Assembly: GCF_029338175.1 (NCBI RefSeq)
Contig: NZ_CP119862.1
Coordinates: 4,372,839 to 4,436,838, forward strand
DNA: 64,000 nt
Reading direction: 5' to 3'
Source: Citrobacter enshiensis
GTDB lineage: Bacteria; Pseudomonadota; Gammaproteobacteria; Enterobacterales; Enterobacteriaceae
The notes below the pieces were generated by a model. It was not told the origin of the DNA. It made no database searches and saw nothing but the letters and a program-made list of their open reading frames with translations. The translations under genes and the position numbers were made by a program. Positions 55,608 through 64,000 of the stretch are shown in pieces; position 1 is the stretch's first letter; every line of letters starts with the position of its first letter.

Positions 55608-56945
55608 ATGTCGACGGATGCTGATGCTCACAAAGTGGGCTTAATCCCCGTCACCCTTATGGTGTCGGGGAATATTATGGGTTCAGGGGTATTCCTGCTT
55701 CCCGCAAACCTTGCTTCAACCGGCGGGATTGCAATCTACGGATGGCTGGTGACGATTATTGGCGCGCTGGCGCTGTCGATGGTCTACGCCAAAATGTCGT
55801 CCTTAGATCCCAGTCCCGGTGGTTCCTACGCTTACGCACGCCGCTGCTTCGGCCCTTTTTTGGGTTATCAAACTAACGTTCTGTACTGGTTAGCCTGCTG
55901 GATCGGTAACATTGCCATGGTGGTCATTGGCGTCGGTTATCTGAGCTACTTCTTCCCGATCCTGAAAGATCCGCTGGTACTGACGCTCACCTGCGTCGTG
56001 GTTCTGTGGATCTTCGTTCTGCTCAACATTGTCGGGCCGAAAATGATCACCCGCGTGCAGGCTGTTGCGACCATCCTGGCGCTGGTGCCGATCGTGGGGA
56101 TCGCGGTCTTTGGCTGGTTCTGGTTCCGGGGTGAAACCTATATGGCCGCCTGGAACGTCAGCGGCATGAACACCTTCGGTGCGATTCAAAGCACGTTGAG
56201 CGTCACGCTGTGGTCGTTTATTGGGGTAGAAAGCGCCTCCGTTGCGGCAGGCGTAGTGAAAAACCCAAAACGCAACGTCCCCATTGCCACCATTGGCGGG
56301 GTGCTGATTGCCGCCGTTTGTTACGTCCTCTCCACCACGGCCATTATGGGGATGATCCCCAACGCCGCCCTGCGTGTTTCAGCCTCACCTTTCGGTGACG
56401 CCGCACGCATGGCGCTGGGGAATACCGCCGGTGCCATTGTCTCCTTCTGTGCGGCGGCAGGCTGTTTAGGCTCTCTGGGCGGCTGGACACTGCTTGCCGG
56501 TCAGACGGCGAAAGCGGCCGCCGACGACGGGCTATTTCCGCCCATTTTCGCCCGCGTGAACAAAGCGGGAACCCCGGTCGCCGGGCTGATTATTGTCGGT
56601 ATTCTGATGACGATTTTCCAGTTCAGCAGCATGTCCCCCAACGCGGCAAAAGAGTTTGGCCTGGTCTCTTCGGTGTCGGTCATCTTCACGCTGGTGCCGT
56701 ACCTGTATACCTGTGCCGCCCTGTTGCTGCTGGGCCACGGCCACTTTGGTAAAGCGCGTCCGCTCTACCTGCTGGTGACCTTTGTGGCGTTTGTCTACTG
56801 CATCTGGGCGGTCATCGGCTCTGGCGCGAAAGAAGTGATGTGGTCGTTCGTGACGCTGATGATCATTACCGCGCTGTACGCGCTGAACTACAACCGGATC
56901 CACAAAAACCCGTATCCGCTGAATGCTCCGGTTGAACGAAATTAA
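55608..56945 (+). CDS. adiC: Arginine:agmatine antiporter AdiC
   Basis: This APC-family antiporter has 445 residues and 12 helices and exchanges external arginine for agmatine. It has the substrate-binding first helix [21 protein letters not shown]. The aromatic residues known in E. coli are seen in [17 protein letters not shown] (Trp202 region) and [13 protein letters not shown] (Trp293 region). It works with AdiA at 52 kb. The start follows CAGGAGATAAAC. A TTGCCCGAT...ATCGGGCAA stem (56962-56990) lies after the stop. Confidence 0.96.
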   Translation: MSTDADAHKVGLIPVTLMVSGNIMGSGVFLLPANLASTGGIAIYGWLVTIIGALALSMVYAKMSSLDPSPGGSYAYARRCFGPFLGYQTNVLYWLACWIGNIAMVVIGVGYLSYFFPILKDPLVLTLTCVVVLWIFVLLNIVGPKMITRVQAVATILALVPIVGIAVFGWFWFRGETYMAAWNVSGMNTFGAIQSTLSVTLWSFIGVESASVAAGVVKNPKRNVPIATIGGVLIAAVCYVLSTTAIMGMIPNAALRVSASPFGDAARMALGNTAGAIVSFCAAAGCLGSLGGWTLLAGQTAKAAADDGLFPPIFARVNKAGTPVAGLIIVGILMTIFQFSSMSPNAAKEFGLVSSVSVIFTLVPYLYTCAALLLLGHGHFGKARPLYLLVTFVAFVYCIWAVIGSGAKEVMWSFVTLMIITALYALNYNRIHKNPYPLNAPVERN

Positions 56946-56961
56946 CCTTTGTCGTTCGTTG

Positions 56962-56990
56962 TTGCCCGATGGCGCGAGCTTATCGGGCAA
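56962..56990 (+). terminator. Hairpin after adiC
   Basis: TTGCCCGAT (56962-56970) and ATCGGGCAA (56982-56990) form a 9-bp stem with an 11-nt loop, 17 nt past the adiC stop. The T tract is weak, so it may be a REP-like or 3'-end element. Confidence 0.6.
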
Positions 56991-56999
56991 ATCACTAAC

Positions 57000-57024
57000 C
57001 TTAAGTTCTTAAGGTTGGCTTAAC
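57000..57024 (+). promoter_or_regulatory. PmrA (BasR) box upstream of eptA
   Basis: CTTAAG-GTTGG-CTTAAC (57008-57024) is the direct-repeat PmrA box with its 5-bp spacer. An extra CTTAAG half-site lies at 57000-57005. It stands about 47 bases before the eptA start and would give activation of eptA-basRS by phosphorylated BasR, a positive autoregulatory loop. Confidence 0.85.
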
Positions 57025-57070
57025 TTTACTTTGCGAGGATCTGCGCCACTTAGTTGATGGAACTTCCCTA

Positions 57071-58714
57071 ATGTTAAAGCGCCTTTTTAGAAGACCGACT
57101 CTCGGACAAATTTCCTGGCTCCTGCTGGTCTCATTCTATATTTCCATCTGTCTGAACATTGCCTTCTATAAGCAGGTATTGCAGGACTTACCGCTGGACT
57201 CCCTGCGCAACGTGCTGGTGTTTTTATCCATGCCGGTGGTGTCCTTCAGCGTGATGAATATTGCGCTGACGCTGGCCTCCTTCCTGTGGCTGAATCGCCC
57301 GTTGGCCTGCCTGTTCATTCTGGTTGGCGCGGCGGCGCAGTACTTCATCATGACCTACGGCATCATCATTGACCGCTCGATGATCACCAACATGATCGAT
57401 ACCACGCCGGCGGAAACATACGCCCTGATGACGCCGAAAATGGTGCTCACACTGGGCCTGAGCGGCATTCTGGCCGCCATCGTCGCCTGCTGGATCAAAA
57501 TCAAACCGACCACGCCAGCGTTACGCGGTGTGATGTATCGCGCCGTCAGCGTGTTGATTTCCGTGTTGCTGATTCTGCTGGTCGCCCTCTTTTTCTACAA
57601 AGATTACGCGTCGCTGTTTCGCAATAATAAGCAGCTCATCAAAGCGTTGAGCCCGTCGAGCAGCATTGTCGCGACCTCGTCCTGGTATTCACACCAGCGT
57701 CTCGCCAACCTGCCGCTGGTACGCATTGGCGAGGATGCCCATCGCAACCCGCTGATGCTCAAAGAACCGCGTAAAAACCTGACCATCCTGATTGTTGGCG
57801 AAACATCTCGCGGCGATAACTTCTCGTTGTCGGGTTATTCTCGCCAGACCAATCCGCGTCTGGAAAAAGACAACGTGGTCTATTTCCCCCACACCACCTC
57901 TTGCGGTACCGCGACGGCGATTTCCGTGCCGTGTATGTTCTCCGGTATGCCGCGTAAACACTATGACGAAGAGCTGGCGCATCATCAGGAAGGGTTACTG
58001 GATATCATCCAGCGTGCGGGCATTAACGTGCTGTGGAACGACAACGACGGCGGCTGTAAGGGCGCGTGTGACCGTGTTCCTCATCAGGATATGACGGTAC
58101 TGAATTTGCCGGGGCAGTGTATTGAGGGTGAATGTTATGACGAAGTCCTCTTCCACGGTCTGGAAGAGTACATCAACTCGCTACAGGGGGATGGCGTCAT
58201 TGTCCTGCATACCATTGGCAGCCACGGTCCGACCTATTACAACCGTTATCCGCCGCAGTTCAGGAAATTTACCCCGACCTGCGACACCAACGAAATCCAG
58301 ACCTGTTCACAGCAGCAGTTAGTGAACACCTACGATAATACCATTCTGTACATTGACTATATTGTTGATAAATCTATCAATATACTGAAATCACATCAGG
58401 ATAATTTCACCACCAGTCTGGTTTATCTTTCCGACCACGGCGAGTCCTTAGGAGAGAACGGCGTTTATCTCCACGGTCTGCCTTACGCCATTGCCCCGGA
58501 TACCCAAAAACATGTGCCGATGCTGCTCTGGCTTTCTGATGATTATCAAAAGCGCTATCAGGTGGACCAGACGTGTTTACAAAAACAGGCAAGCTCGCAA
58601 GATTTCTCCCAGGACAATCTTTTCTCGACCATGCTGGGATTAACGGGCGTGCAGACGAAGTATTACCAGGCCGCAGATGATATTCTGCAACCTTGCCGGA
58701 GGCTAACTGAATGA
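57071..58714 (+). CDS. eptA: Lipid A phosphoethanolamine transferase EptA (PmrC)
   Basis: This inner-membrane enzyme adds phosphoethanolamine to lipid A and gives polymyxin resistance. It is 547 residues and intact. Five membrane helices fill the first 180 residues. The periplasmic sulfatase-like domain has the nucleophile Thr in [18 protein letters not shown]. Metal-binding residues lie in [25 protein letters not shown] and [23 protein letters not shown]. The stop overlaps basR by 4 bases. Confidence 0.96.
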   Translation: MLKRLFRRPTLGQISWLLLVSFYISICLNIAFYKQVLQDLPLDSLRNVLVFLSMPVVSFSVMNIALTLASFLWLNRPLACLFILVGAAAQYFIMTYGIIIDRSMITNMIDTTPAETYALMTPKMVLTLGLSGILAAIVACWIKIKPTTPALRGVMYRAVSVLISVLLILLVALFFYKDYASLFRNNKQLIKALSPSSSIVATSSWYSHQRLANLPLVRIGEDAHRNPLMLKEPRKNLTILIVGETSRGDNFSLSGYSRQTNPRLEKDNVVYFPHTTSCGTATAISVPCMFSGMPRKHYDEELAHHQEGLLDIIQRAGINVLWNDNDGGCKGACDRVPHQDMTVLNLPGQCIEGECYDEVLFHGLEEYINSLQGDGVIVLHTIGSHGPTYYNRYPPQFRKFTPTCDTNEIQTCSQQQLVNTYDNTILYIDYIVDKSINILKSHQDNFTTSLVYLSDHGESLGENGVYLHGLPYAIAPDTQKHVPMLLWLSDDYQKRYQVDQTCLQKQASSQDFSQDNLFSTMLGLTGVQTKYYQAADDILQPCRRLTE

Positions 58715-59379
58715 AAATTCTGATTGTTGAAGACGATACGTTGTTATTGCAGGGACTGATTCTGGCCGCGCAAACAGAAGGATATGCCTGCGATGGCGTC
58801 TCCACTGCACGCGCCGCAGAGCATTGTCTGGAGACCGGTCATTACAGTCTGGTGGTTCTGGACCTGGGGTTGCCTGACGAAGATGGACTGCATTTTCTGG
58901 CCCGCATCCGGCAGAAAAAATACACCCTCCCGGTGCTGATCCTCACCGCCCGCGACACGCTCAACGATCGTGTCTCCGGGCTGGATGTCGGTGCCGACGA
59001 CTACCTGGTCAAACCGTTCGCGCTGGAAGAGCTGCACGCGCGCATTCGGGCGTTGCTGCGTCGCCACAACAATCAGGGTGAGAGTGAGCTGGTTGTCGGT
59101 AATCTGACGCTGAATTTAGGGCGTCGCCAGGTCTGGTCAAACGGACAAGAACTGATTTTAACGCCAAAAGAGTATGCGTTGCTGTCACGGTTGATGCTCA
59201 AAGCAGGCAGCCCGGTGCATCGCGAAATTTTGTACAACGACATTTACAACTGGGACAACGAGCCGTCGACCAATACGCTGGAGGTGCATATTCACAACCT
59301 GCGTGACAAAGTGGGGAAATCACGTATCCGCACCGTTCGGGGGTTTGGCTACATGCTGGTTGTCGCTGAGGAAAGCTAA
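58711..59379 (+). CDS. basR: Response regulator BasR (PmrA)
   Basis: This is a 222-residue OmpR-family regulator. It starts [21 protein letters not shown], with the phosphorylated Asp in [16 protein letters not shown] and Lys in [11 protein letters not shown]. The C-terminal winged helix reads [19 protein letters not shown] and [29 protein letters not shown]. It binds the PmrA boxes at 57008 and 60590. Confidence 0.97.
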   Translation: MKILIVEDDTLLLQGLILAAQTEGYACDGVSTARAAEHCLETGHYSLVVLDLGLPDEDGLHFLARIRQKKYTLPVLILTARDTLNDRVSGLDVGADDYLVKPFALEELHARIRALLRRHNNQGESELVVGNLTLNLGRRQVWSNGQELILTPKEYALLSRLMLKAGSPVHREILYNDIYNWDNEPSTNTLEVHIHNLRDKVGKSRIRTVRGFGYMLVVAEES

Positions 59380-60462
59380 GTGAACCTGACGCGTTTTCTG
59401 CACAGACAAATGACCCTTCGTCAGCGTCTGATGCTCACCATCGGCCTGATTCTGCTGGTATTTCAGTTGATCAGCACCTTCTGGCTCTGGCACGAAAGCA
59501 TCGAGCAGATTCAGCTTTTCGAACAGGCGCTGCGCGAGAATCGTAATAATGACCGCCACATCATGCATGAGATCCGTGAAGCGGTGGCCAGCCTGATCGT
59601 CCCCGCCGTGTTTATGGTCAGTCTGGCGCTCATCATCTGTTATCAGGCGGTCCGGCGCATTACCCGCCCGCTTGCCGACCTGCAAAAAGAGCTGGAAACG
59701 CGTACGGCGGACAATCTGACCCCAATCGACATTCACAGCACCACCATTGAGATCGACGCGGTGGTCACCGCGCTGAATCAACTGGTTACCCGATTGACCA
59801 CCACGCTTGAGAATGAACGCCTGTTCACCGCCGATGTTGCCCACGAATTACGTACCCCGCTTTCCGGGGTACGTCTGCATCTGGAATTGCTCTCTAAAGC
59901 GCATAATGTGGATGTCGCGCCGTTGGTGGCCCGTCTCGACCAAATGATGGATAGCGTATCTCAATTGCTGCAACTCGCCCGTGTCGGCCAGTCGTTCTCA
60001 TCTGGAAATTATCAGCATGTGAAGCTACTGGATGACGTGATCCTGCCCTCTTATGACGAGCTGAGCACCATGCTGGATCAACGCCAGCAAACGCTGCTAC
60101 TGCCAGACAGCGCAGAAGATGTCACGGTACGCGGCGACGCCACGCTGCTGCGTATGTTGCTGCGCAATCTGGTCGAAAACGCGCACCGTTACAGCCCGAA
60201 AGGGACAACCATTACGATCAGTCTCAAGACCGATAACGACGCCATTATGGCCGTTGAAGACGAAGGTCCGGGGATTGATGAAAGTAAATGTGGGAAGCTC
60301 AGCGAAGCCTTTGTTCGCATGGACAGCCGGTACGGCGGGATTGGGTTGGGGCTCAGTATTGTCAGTCGCATCACGCAACTGCATCACGGGCAGTTCTTCT
60401 TGCACAACCGTGAAGGAACATCAGGCACGCGTGCCTGGGTCATACTGAAGAAAGATCAGTAG
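59380..60462 (+). CDS. basS: Sensor histidine kinase BasS (PmrB)
   Basis: This 360-residue kinase senses ferric iron, aluminium and mild acid. It starts at GTG directly after the basR stop, with MNLTRFLHRQMTLRQRLMLTIGL as in Salmonella PmrB. Two membrane helices flank a short periplasmic loop (LWHESIEQIQLFEQALRENRNNDRH) whose acidic residues bind Fe(III). The phospho-acceptor is ADVAHELRTPLSG; the ATPase boxes are NLVENAHRYSP, VEDEGPGI and GGIGLGLSIV. Its 3' end overlaps the antisense pmrR gene by 7 bases. Confidence 0.96.
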   Translation: MNLTRFLHRQMTLRQRLMLTIGLILLVFQLISTFWLWHESIEQIQLFEQALRENRNNDRHIMHEIREAVASLIVPAVFMVSLALIICYQAVRRITRPLADLQKELETRTADNLTPIDIHSTTIEIDAVVTALNQLVTRLTTTLENERLFTADVAHELRTPLSGVRLHLELLSKAHNVDVAPLVARLDQMMDSVSQLLQLARVGQSFSSGNYQHVKLLDDVILPSYDELSTMLDQRQQTLLLPDSAEDVTVRGDATLLRMLLRNLVENAHRYSPKGTTITISLKTDNDAIMAVEDEGPGIDESKCGKLSEAFVRMDSRYGGIGLGLSIVSRITQLHHGQFFLHNREGTSGTRAWVILKKDQ

Positions 60463-60545
60463 GTTGTCACCCAAATGTAGGCAAAACTGCAGACGATCAT
60501 GATGCTGAACACGGTGGTCAAACTTTCGTAAACACGCTTTTTCAT
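60456..60545 (-). CDS. pmrR: Small membrane peptide PmrR
   Basis: This is a 29-codon gene, too short for most gene callers: MKKRVYESLTTVFSIMI followed by VCSFAYIWVTTY. It has one hydrophobic segment and is clearly PmrR, a PmrA-induced inner-membrane peptide that inhibits LpxT and so lowers lipid A phosphorylation. It lies antisense to the end of basS and is followed on the other side by proP, as in E. coli and Salmonella. A PmrA box and -10 precede it. Its ribosome site (GGAGGAGA) is inside a perfect hairpin. Confidence 0.92.
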   Translation of the reverse strand: MKKRVYESLTTVFSIMIVCSFAYIWVTTY

Positions 60546-60579
60546 CACACTCTCCTCCGGGACGCTGGAGGAGAGTGTG
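60546..60579 (-). promoter_or_regulatory. Hairpin masking the pmrR ribosome binding site
   Basis: CACACTCTCCTCC and GGAGGAGAGTGTG are perfect 13-base complements around an 8-nt loop. The 3' arm contains the Shine-Dalgarno sequence and ends directly at the ATG of pmrR (60545). If transcription starts about 60574, eight pairs (TCTCCTCC with GGAGGAGA) remain in the RNA and still cover the ribosome site. Confidence 0.7.
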
Positions 60580-60580
60580 C

Positions 60581-60606
60581 ATAATAGAGATTAAGTGAAC
60601 CTTAAG
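60581..60606 (-). promoter_or_regulatory. pmrR promoter with PmrA box
   Basis: On the minus strand CTTAAG-GTTCA-CTTAAT (60590-60606) is a PmrA box, followed 3 bases later by TATTAT (60581-60586) as -10. The box replaces a -35, as usual for PmrA-activated promoters. It lies just past the proP stop. Confidence 0.88.
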
Positions 60607-60616
60607 TATTTACGTA

Positions 60617-62119
60617 TCACTCATCAATACGCGGATGCTGCTGTACCAGACGCGAGCGTTTCGCCTGCAACTCAGCAATTTCCTGATCGATATCTTCGAT
60701 TTTGTGTTCGATATTATCGTGATGCTCGCGCAAAATTTCTTTCGCTTCCTGAATATCCGACGCCGCTGGCGTCGCGCCTTTCAGCGGAAGGTTCGCGGTC
60801 TCTTTCATGGTGATTCCGGTCGCAAAGCCAATCAGCGCAATCACCATCAGGTAATAGGCAGGCATCATCAGATTCTGCGAACTTTCCACCAGCCAGGCCG
60901 CCAGCGTTGGCGTCAGACCGGCAATCAGTACCGAAATATTAAACGCCGCCGCCAGCGCACTGTAACGAATGTGCGTCGGGAACATCGCCGGTAACGTCGA
61001 GGCCATCACCCCGATGAAGCAGTTGAGGATCACCGCCAGCATCAGCAAACCGGCAAAAATCAGACCGATAACATTACTGTTGATCAGCATAAAGGCCGGG
61101 ATCGCCAGCGCGAACAGCGCAACGCTTCCCAGGATGATAAACGGACGGCGGCCATAACGGTCACTCAGCAGCCCCATCATCGGCTGTACAAACAGCATCC
61201 CGACCATAATGGCGATGATAATCAACACGCCGTGATCTTCAGAATAATGCAGGTTATGCGAGAGATAGCTCGGCATGTACGTCAGCAGCATGTAGTACGT
61301 GACGTTGGTTGCAATCACCAGACCAATACAGGTCAGCAGGCTACGCCAGTGCTTCGTGGCAATCTCTTTAAACGACACTTTAGGGCCGTCCTGCAACCCT
61401 TCGCGGTCGCCCTGCTCCAGCTTTTCAACGTGCTGCTGAAACGCCGGAGTTTCTTCCAGCGCATGGCGCAAATAGAGACCAATAATCCCTAACGGCAGCG
61501 CAATGAAGAACGGAATACGCCAGCCCCAATCGAGGAAGTTTTCTTCGCCGACCACGGTCGAAATCAGGACGACGACCCCCGCGCCAAGCACAAATCCCGC
61601 AATGGAGCCAAAATCCAGCCAGCTGCCCATAAACCCGCGTTTACGGTCGGGCGAATACTCGGCGACAAAAATCGACGCCCCGGTATATTCGCCGCCCACT
61701 GAGAACCCCTGCGCCATCTTACACAGCAACAGCAGGATGGGCGCCCAGATGCCAATGGAGGCATACGAGGGAATCAACCCGATACAGAAGGTACTGATCG
61801 ACATAATCACAATGGTGATAGCGAGGATCTTCTGGCGACCATATTTATCGCCCAACATACCGAAGAACAATCCGCCAAGCGGTCGAATCAGGAAGGGAAC
61901 GGAGAAGGTGGCAAGCGCGGCAATCATCTGCACGCTGGGGTCGGCCCCCGGAAAGAATACTTTACCTAACGCATAGGCAACAAAGCCATAAACACCAAAA
62001 TCAAACCACTCCATCGCGTTACCCAGTGAAGCTGCGGTAATCGCTTTACGCAATTTCCCGTCATCAATGATGGTCACGTCGCGAAGCGTGATCGGTTTTA
62101 TTTTTTTCCTTTTCAGCAT
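60617..62119 (-). CDS. proP: Proline/glycine betaine/ectoine symporter ProP
   Basis: This osmosensing major-facilitator protein imports compatible solutes with protons. It is intact at 500 residues, equal to E. coli. It starts MLKRKKIKPITLRDVTIIDDGKLRKAITAASLGNAMEWFDFG. The MFS loop 2-3 motif is GMLGDKYGRQKIL. The C-terminal antiparallel coiled coil, which tunes the osmotic set-point, is ASDIQEAKEILREHHDNI followed by IEDIDQEIAELQAKRSRLV. A CRP site about 220 bases upstream fits the E. coli P1 promoter. Confidence 0.97.
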   Translation of the reverse strand: MLKRKKIKPITLRDVTIIDDGKLRKAITAASLGNAMEWFDFGVYGFVAYALGKVFFPGADPSVQMIAALATFSVPFLIRPLGGLFFGMLGDKYGRQKILAITIVIMSISTFCIGLIPSYASIGIWAPILLLLCKMAQGFSVGGEYTGASIFVAEYSPDRKRGFMGSWLDFGSIAGFVLGAGVVVLISTVVGEENFLDWGWRIPFFIALPLGIIGLYLRHALEETPAFQQHVEKLEQGDREGLQDGPKVSFKEIATKHWRSLLTCIGLVIATNVTYYMLLTYMPSYLSHNLHYSEDHGVLIIIAIMVGMLFVQPMMGLLSDRYGRRPFIILGSVALFALAIPAFMLINSNVIGLIFAGLLMLAVILNCFIGVMASTLPAMFPTHIRYSALAAAFNISVLIAGLTPTLAAWLVESSQNLMMPAYYLMVIALIGFATGITMKETANLPLKGATPAASDIQEAKEILREHHDNIEHKIEDIDQEIAELQAKRSRLVQQHPRIDE

Positions 62120-62335
62120 AGCTGTCCTCGTAGACTAAGCCCGTCTCGCTACATATCGAATTCATTGGCGCAATACGCGCTAACGTCACCGTCGAGCGTG
62201 GGGTCTGCACGGATGCAGACGTTGTAACAAGCGTAGCAGGTTTACTTCCACTGACCGTTTAAGGCCTGTACAACCGAACCTGTTGACGCCTGATTGGGCG
62301 GTTAATGACTTCTTTACCCTACCAGCGTTTAAATG

Positions 62336-62351
62336 TGTGATCAACTTCACA
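62336..62351 (-). promoter_or_regulatory. CRP site at the proP P1 promoter
   Basis: TGTGA-TCAACT-TCACA is a perfect CRP core. It lies 217-232 bases upstream of the proP start. In E. coli CRP represses proP P1 from a site close to this position. Confidence 0.78.
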
Positions 62352-62561
62352 CATATATGTTCTCTTCGTCATCAACTGTAAATAAGGTCATTCTCAGTCG
62401 ATTTTTTGCTTACGCAAAATAGCGTTTATTGACACTCGAACGCGTCGATCATTTACCTATGAAAATGAAATATCACTGCCGTCATTATTAAGCTACCAGG
62501 TAAAAACCAATCCTCTCTTTTTACAAAGCATTCACAGCATTTTTAATATTTCATGGCATCC

Positions 62562-62573
62562 GGAAATGTTTCC
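62562..62573. promoter_or_regulatory. Weak KdgR-like palindrome upstream of kdgT
   Basis: GGAAATGTTTCC is the only sequence here that resembles the KdgR half-sites GAAAC/GTTTC. It is about 240 bases before kdgT and deviates from the consensus, so the call is weak. The 62120-62812 region otherwise holds the proP promoters and A/T-rich sequence without a gene. Confidence 0.25.
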
Positions 62574-62780
62574 ATAAAATATGTGATACAGGTAACTAAA
62601 ACGCCGTTTTATTTTGATTGAATCGTAATTCCAGAGAATGCAAGATGACAGCAGACACAACATCTCTGGGGATCGCGACACACAGTTAAAAGACCGCATC
62701 CAATTTGTGCACGCAAAGAGAAGGAGGCGCTCCTTCGCTTCCTTAGCAATATAAGATTTTGAAATTAATATAATTTATTG

Positions 62781-62799
62781 ACTTGTCCGTGCGACAAGT
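62781..62799. promoter_or_regulatory. Palindrome just upstream of kdgT
   Basis: ACTTGTC (62781-62787) and GACAAGT (62793-62799) are perfect inverted arms with a 5-nt centre, 13 bases before the kdgT start. The TTGT-N7-ACAA core looks like a GntR-type operator, but an mRNA hairpin next to the GAGGA ribosome site is as likely. Confidence 0.45.
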
Positions 62800-62812
62800 T
62801 GTGAGGACGCTT

Positions 62813-63808
62813 ATGAAAATTAAAGCCACGATTGAACGTATCCCTGGCGGGATGATGCTGGTTCCTCTGGTACTGGGTGCCATCCTGAATACTCTGGCAC
62901 CCAGTACCGGTGCTTATTTCGGTGGTTTTACCAAAGGGATGATTACCGGTACCGTGCCGATTCTGGCGGTATGGTTCTTCTGTATTGGCGCCTCTATTAA
63001 CTTGCGTGCCACGGGTACCGTGTTACGTAAATCCGGGACGCTGGTGATCACCAAAATCGCCGTTGCCTGGGCTGTGGCAATGATCTGTGCCATGTTTATT
63101 CCGGAAAACGGGATTCAAACCGGTTTCTTCGCCGGTCTGTCCGTTCTGGCGATTGTCTCCGCGATGGACATGACCAACGGCGGTCTGTATGCCAGCCTGA
63201 TGAACCAGTATGGCACCAAAGAAGAGTCTGGCGCCTTCGTTCTGATGTCTCTGGAATCCGGTCCGTTGATGACCATGCTTATCCTGGGCTCTGCGGGTCT
63301 GGCATCGTTTGAACCCCACCATTTTGTGGGTGCTATCCTGCCGTTCCTGATCGGTTTTGCGCTGGGTAACCTTGATAAAGACTTCCGTGATTTCTTCAGC
63401 AAAGCCACGCCAGTACTGATTCCGTTCTTCGGCTTCGCGCTCGGTAACACCATCAACCTGAGTGTGATTATGGACACCGGTCTGCTGGGTATCGTGCTGG
63501 GTGTGGCGGTGATCATCATCACCGGTATTCCGCTGATTATCGCTGACCGTGTGATCGGTGGCGGGAACGGTACAGCAGGCGTCGCGGCCTCTTCCGCAGC
63601 CGGCGCTGCCGTCGCCAACCCGGTGATCATCGCGCAAATTAACCCGGCATTTGAACCGGTTGCCGCGTCGGCCACCGCTCTGGTCGCCGCCAGCGTGATT
63701 GTGACCGCGATTCTGGTGCCGATTATCACCGCCCTGTACGCCAAACGCTTCGGTAACGTCGCCACAAAAAGCGTCGCAGAGCAACCGGCTGACTCCTTAA
63801 ATCACTAA
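62813..63808 (+). CDS. kdgT: 2-keto-3-deoxygluconate permease KdgT
   Basis: KdgT is a proton symporter for 2-keto-3-deoxygluconate, a product of pectin and hexuronate breakdown. It is 331 residues and intact. It starts [46 protein letters not shown], with about 10 membrane helices. The conserved [19 protein letters not shown] and [22 protein letters not shown] are present. The ATG at 62813 has GAGGA upstream; a longer frame from 62783 runs through the palindrome. In E. coli kdgT lies elsewhere on the map, so its place beside proP is a difference. Confidence 0.93.
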   Translation: MKIKATIERIPGGMMLVPLVLGAILNTLAPSTGAYFGGFTKGMITGTVPILAVWFFCIGASINLRATGTVLRKSGTLVITKIAVAWAVAMICAMFIPENGIQTGFFAGLSVLAIVSAMDMTNGGLYASLMNQYGTKEESGAFVLMSLESGPLMTMLILGSAGLASFEPHHFVGAILPFLIGFALGNLDKDFRDFFSKATPVLIPFFGFALGNTINLSVIMDTGLLGIVLGVAVIIITGIPLIIADRVIGGGNGTAGVAASSAAGAAVANPVIIAQINPAFEPVAASATALVAASVIVTAILVPIITALYAKRFGNVATKSVAEQPADSLNH

Positions 63809-64000
63809 ATCCTCTCCGTCCCCTCTGGGCTAACCAGAGGGGACGGCGCAAATATCTCCTCCACCATCGCATGCGCCAGCCGCTGCGCCGAACAGAGTCT
63901 CGGCATCCCTAACGCCACATTTTTCCAGCGCTGCGTCACGGACCAGCACACCGGATGTTTGTCGGCATCACACCAGTCTCCAAGCCAGCTCAACAGGTCA
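63805..64000 (-). CDS. Unidentified protein, C-terminal part (runs off the window)
   Basis: An open frame enters from the right edge and ends at 63805, overlapping the kdgT stop by 4 bases. The last 65 residues read [26 protein letters not shown], then [29 protein letters not shown] do not recognise a family. A 13-bp perfect stem lies within its last codons, which makes the true end uncertain. It could be a regulator of kdgT, but this is only a guess from position. Confidence 0.45.
   Translation of the reverse strand, partial: DLLSWLGDWCDADKHPVCWSVTQRWKNVALGMPRLCSAQRLAHAMVEEIFAPSPLVSPEGTERI
63816..63846. other. Stem-loop after kdgT
   Basis: CCGTCCCCTCTGG (63816-63828) and CCAGAGGGGACGG (63834-63846) are perfect 13-base complements with loop GCTAA, 8 bases after the kdgT stop. 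There is no T-run on either side. It may act as a 3'-end or bidirectional stop. Confidence 0.65.

Overview
The window is chromosomal DNA of an Enterobacteriaceae member close to Citrobacter, Salmonella and Escherichia. The left third follows, in reverse E. coli map order, the 94-min region: frdBCD, ampC, blc, gdx, (ecnR), ecnB, ecnA, efp, epmB, yjeJ, yjeI, groLS, yjeH, fxsA, aspA, dcuA, cutA, dsbD, yjdC, pheU. The right part is the dcuSR/dcuB/fumB, adi and eptA-basRS-proP region. An ecnR-type LuxR regulator beside the entericidin genes and a CMY-like AmpC point towards Citrobacter, although no ampR lies between frdD and ampC. The species cannot be fixed from this sequence alone.

Layout. 1-19.4 kb: conserved core, ending at tRNA-Phe. 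19.5-27.3 kb: an accessory block with a lytic transglycosylase-like gene divergent from a five-gene operon (sugar ABC transporter ATPase, permease and binding protein, a TIM-barrel sugar isomerase/epimerase, and a Gfo/Idh/MocA oxidoreductase). 27.4-32.7 kb: a complete minus-strand rRNA operon with P1 and P2 promoters and a terminator, but no tRNA in the 16S-23S spacer. 33.4-44.8 kb: a second accessory block with a DUF1471 protein, a MarA/SoxS-like regulator, a candidate small RNA, yiaW-yiaV, a LysR regulator, a free-standing LysR-type HTH fragment, and a Fur-controlled hemin uptake operon hemP-hemR-hemS-hmuTUV. 44.9-64 kb: dcuS-dcuR, dcuB-fumB, yjdF, adiA-adiY-adiC, eptA-basR-basS, pmrR (29 codons, antisense), proP, kdgT and a partial gene. 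The E. coli genes cadCBA, lysU and melRAB are absent from the matching positions.

How the genes work together. Fumarate respiration and C4-dicarboxylate metabolism recur: fumarate reductase, AspA and DcuA on the left; the DcuSR sensor system with DcuB and FumB on the right. Acid resistance (AdiA/AdiC/AdiY), lipid A modification (BasRS, EptA, PmrR, with PmrA boxes at eptA and pmrR) and osmoprotection (ProP) are adjacent. EpmB activates EF-P, whose gene is divergent from it.

Data quality. From 1 to about 32.4 kb most long genes, including essential groL, groS and efp, carry one-base or few-base indels that split the frame. From about 33 kb to the end the genes read cleanly. The change falls at the rRNA operon. 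I treat the left-hand frameshifts as probable sequencing or assembly errors, not real pseudogenes, and give full gene spans there.

The observations most worth following are the sugar-oxidation operon, the SD-masking hairpin on pmrR, a possible small RNA at about 34.83-35.05 kb, and the tRNA-less rRNA spacer at the quality boundary. I found no CRISPR array, transposase, integrase or prophage.
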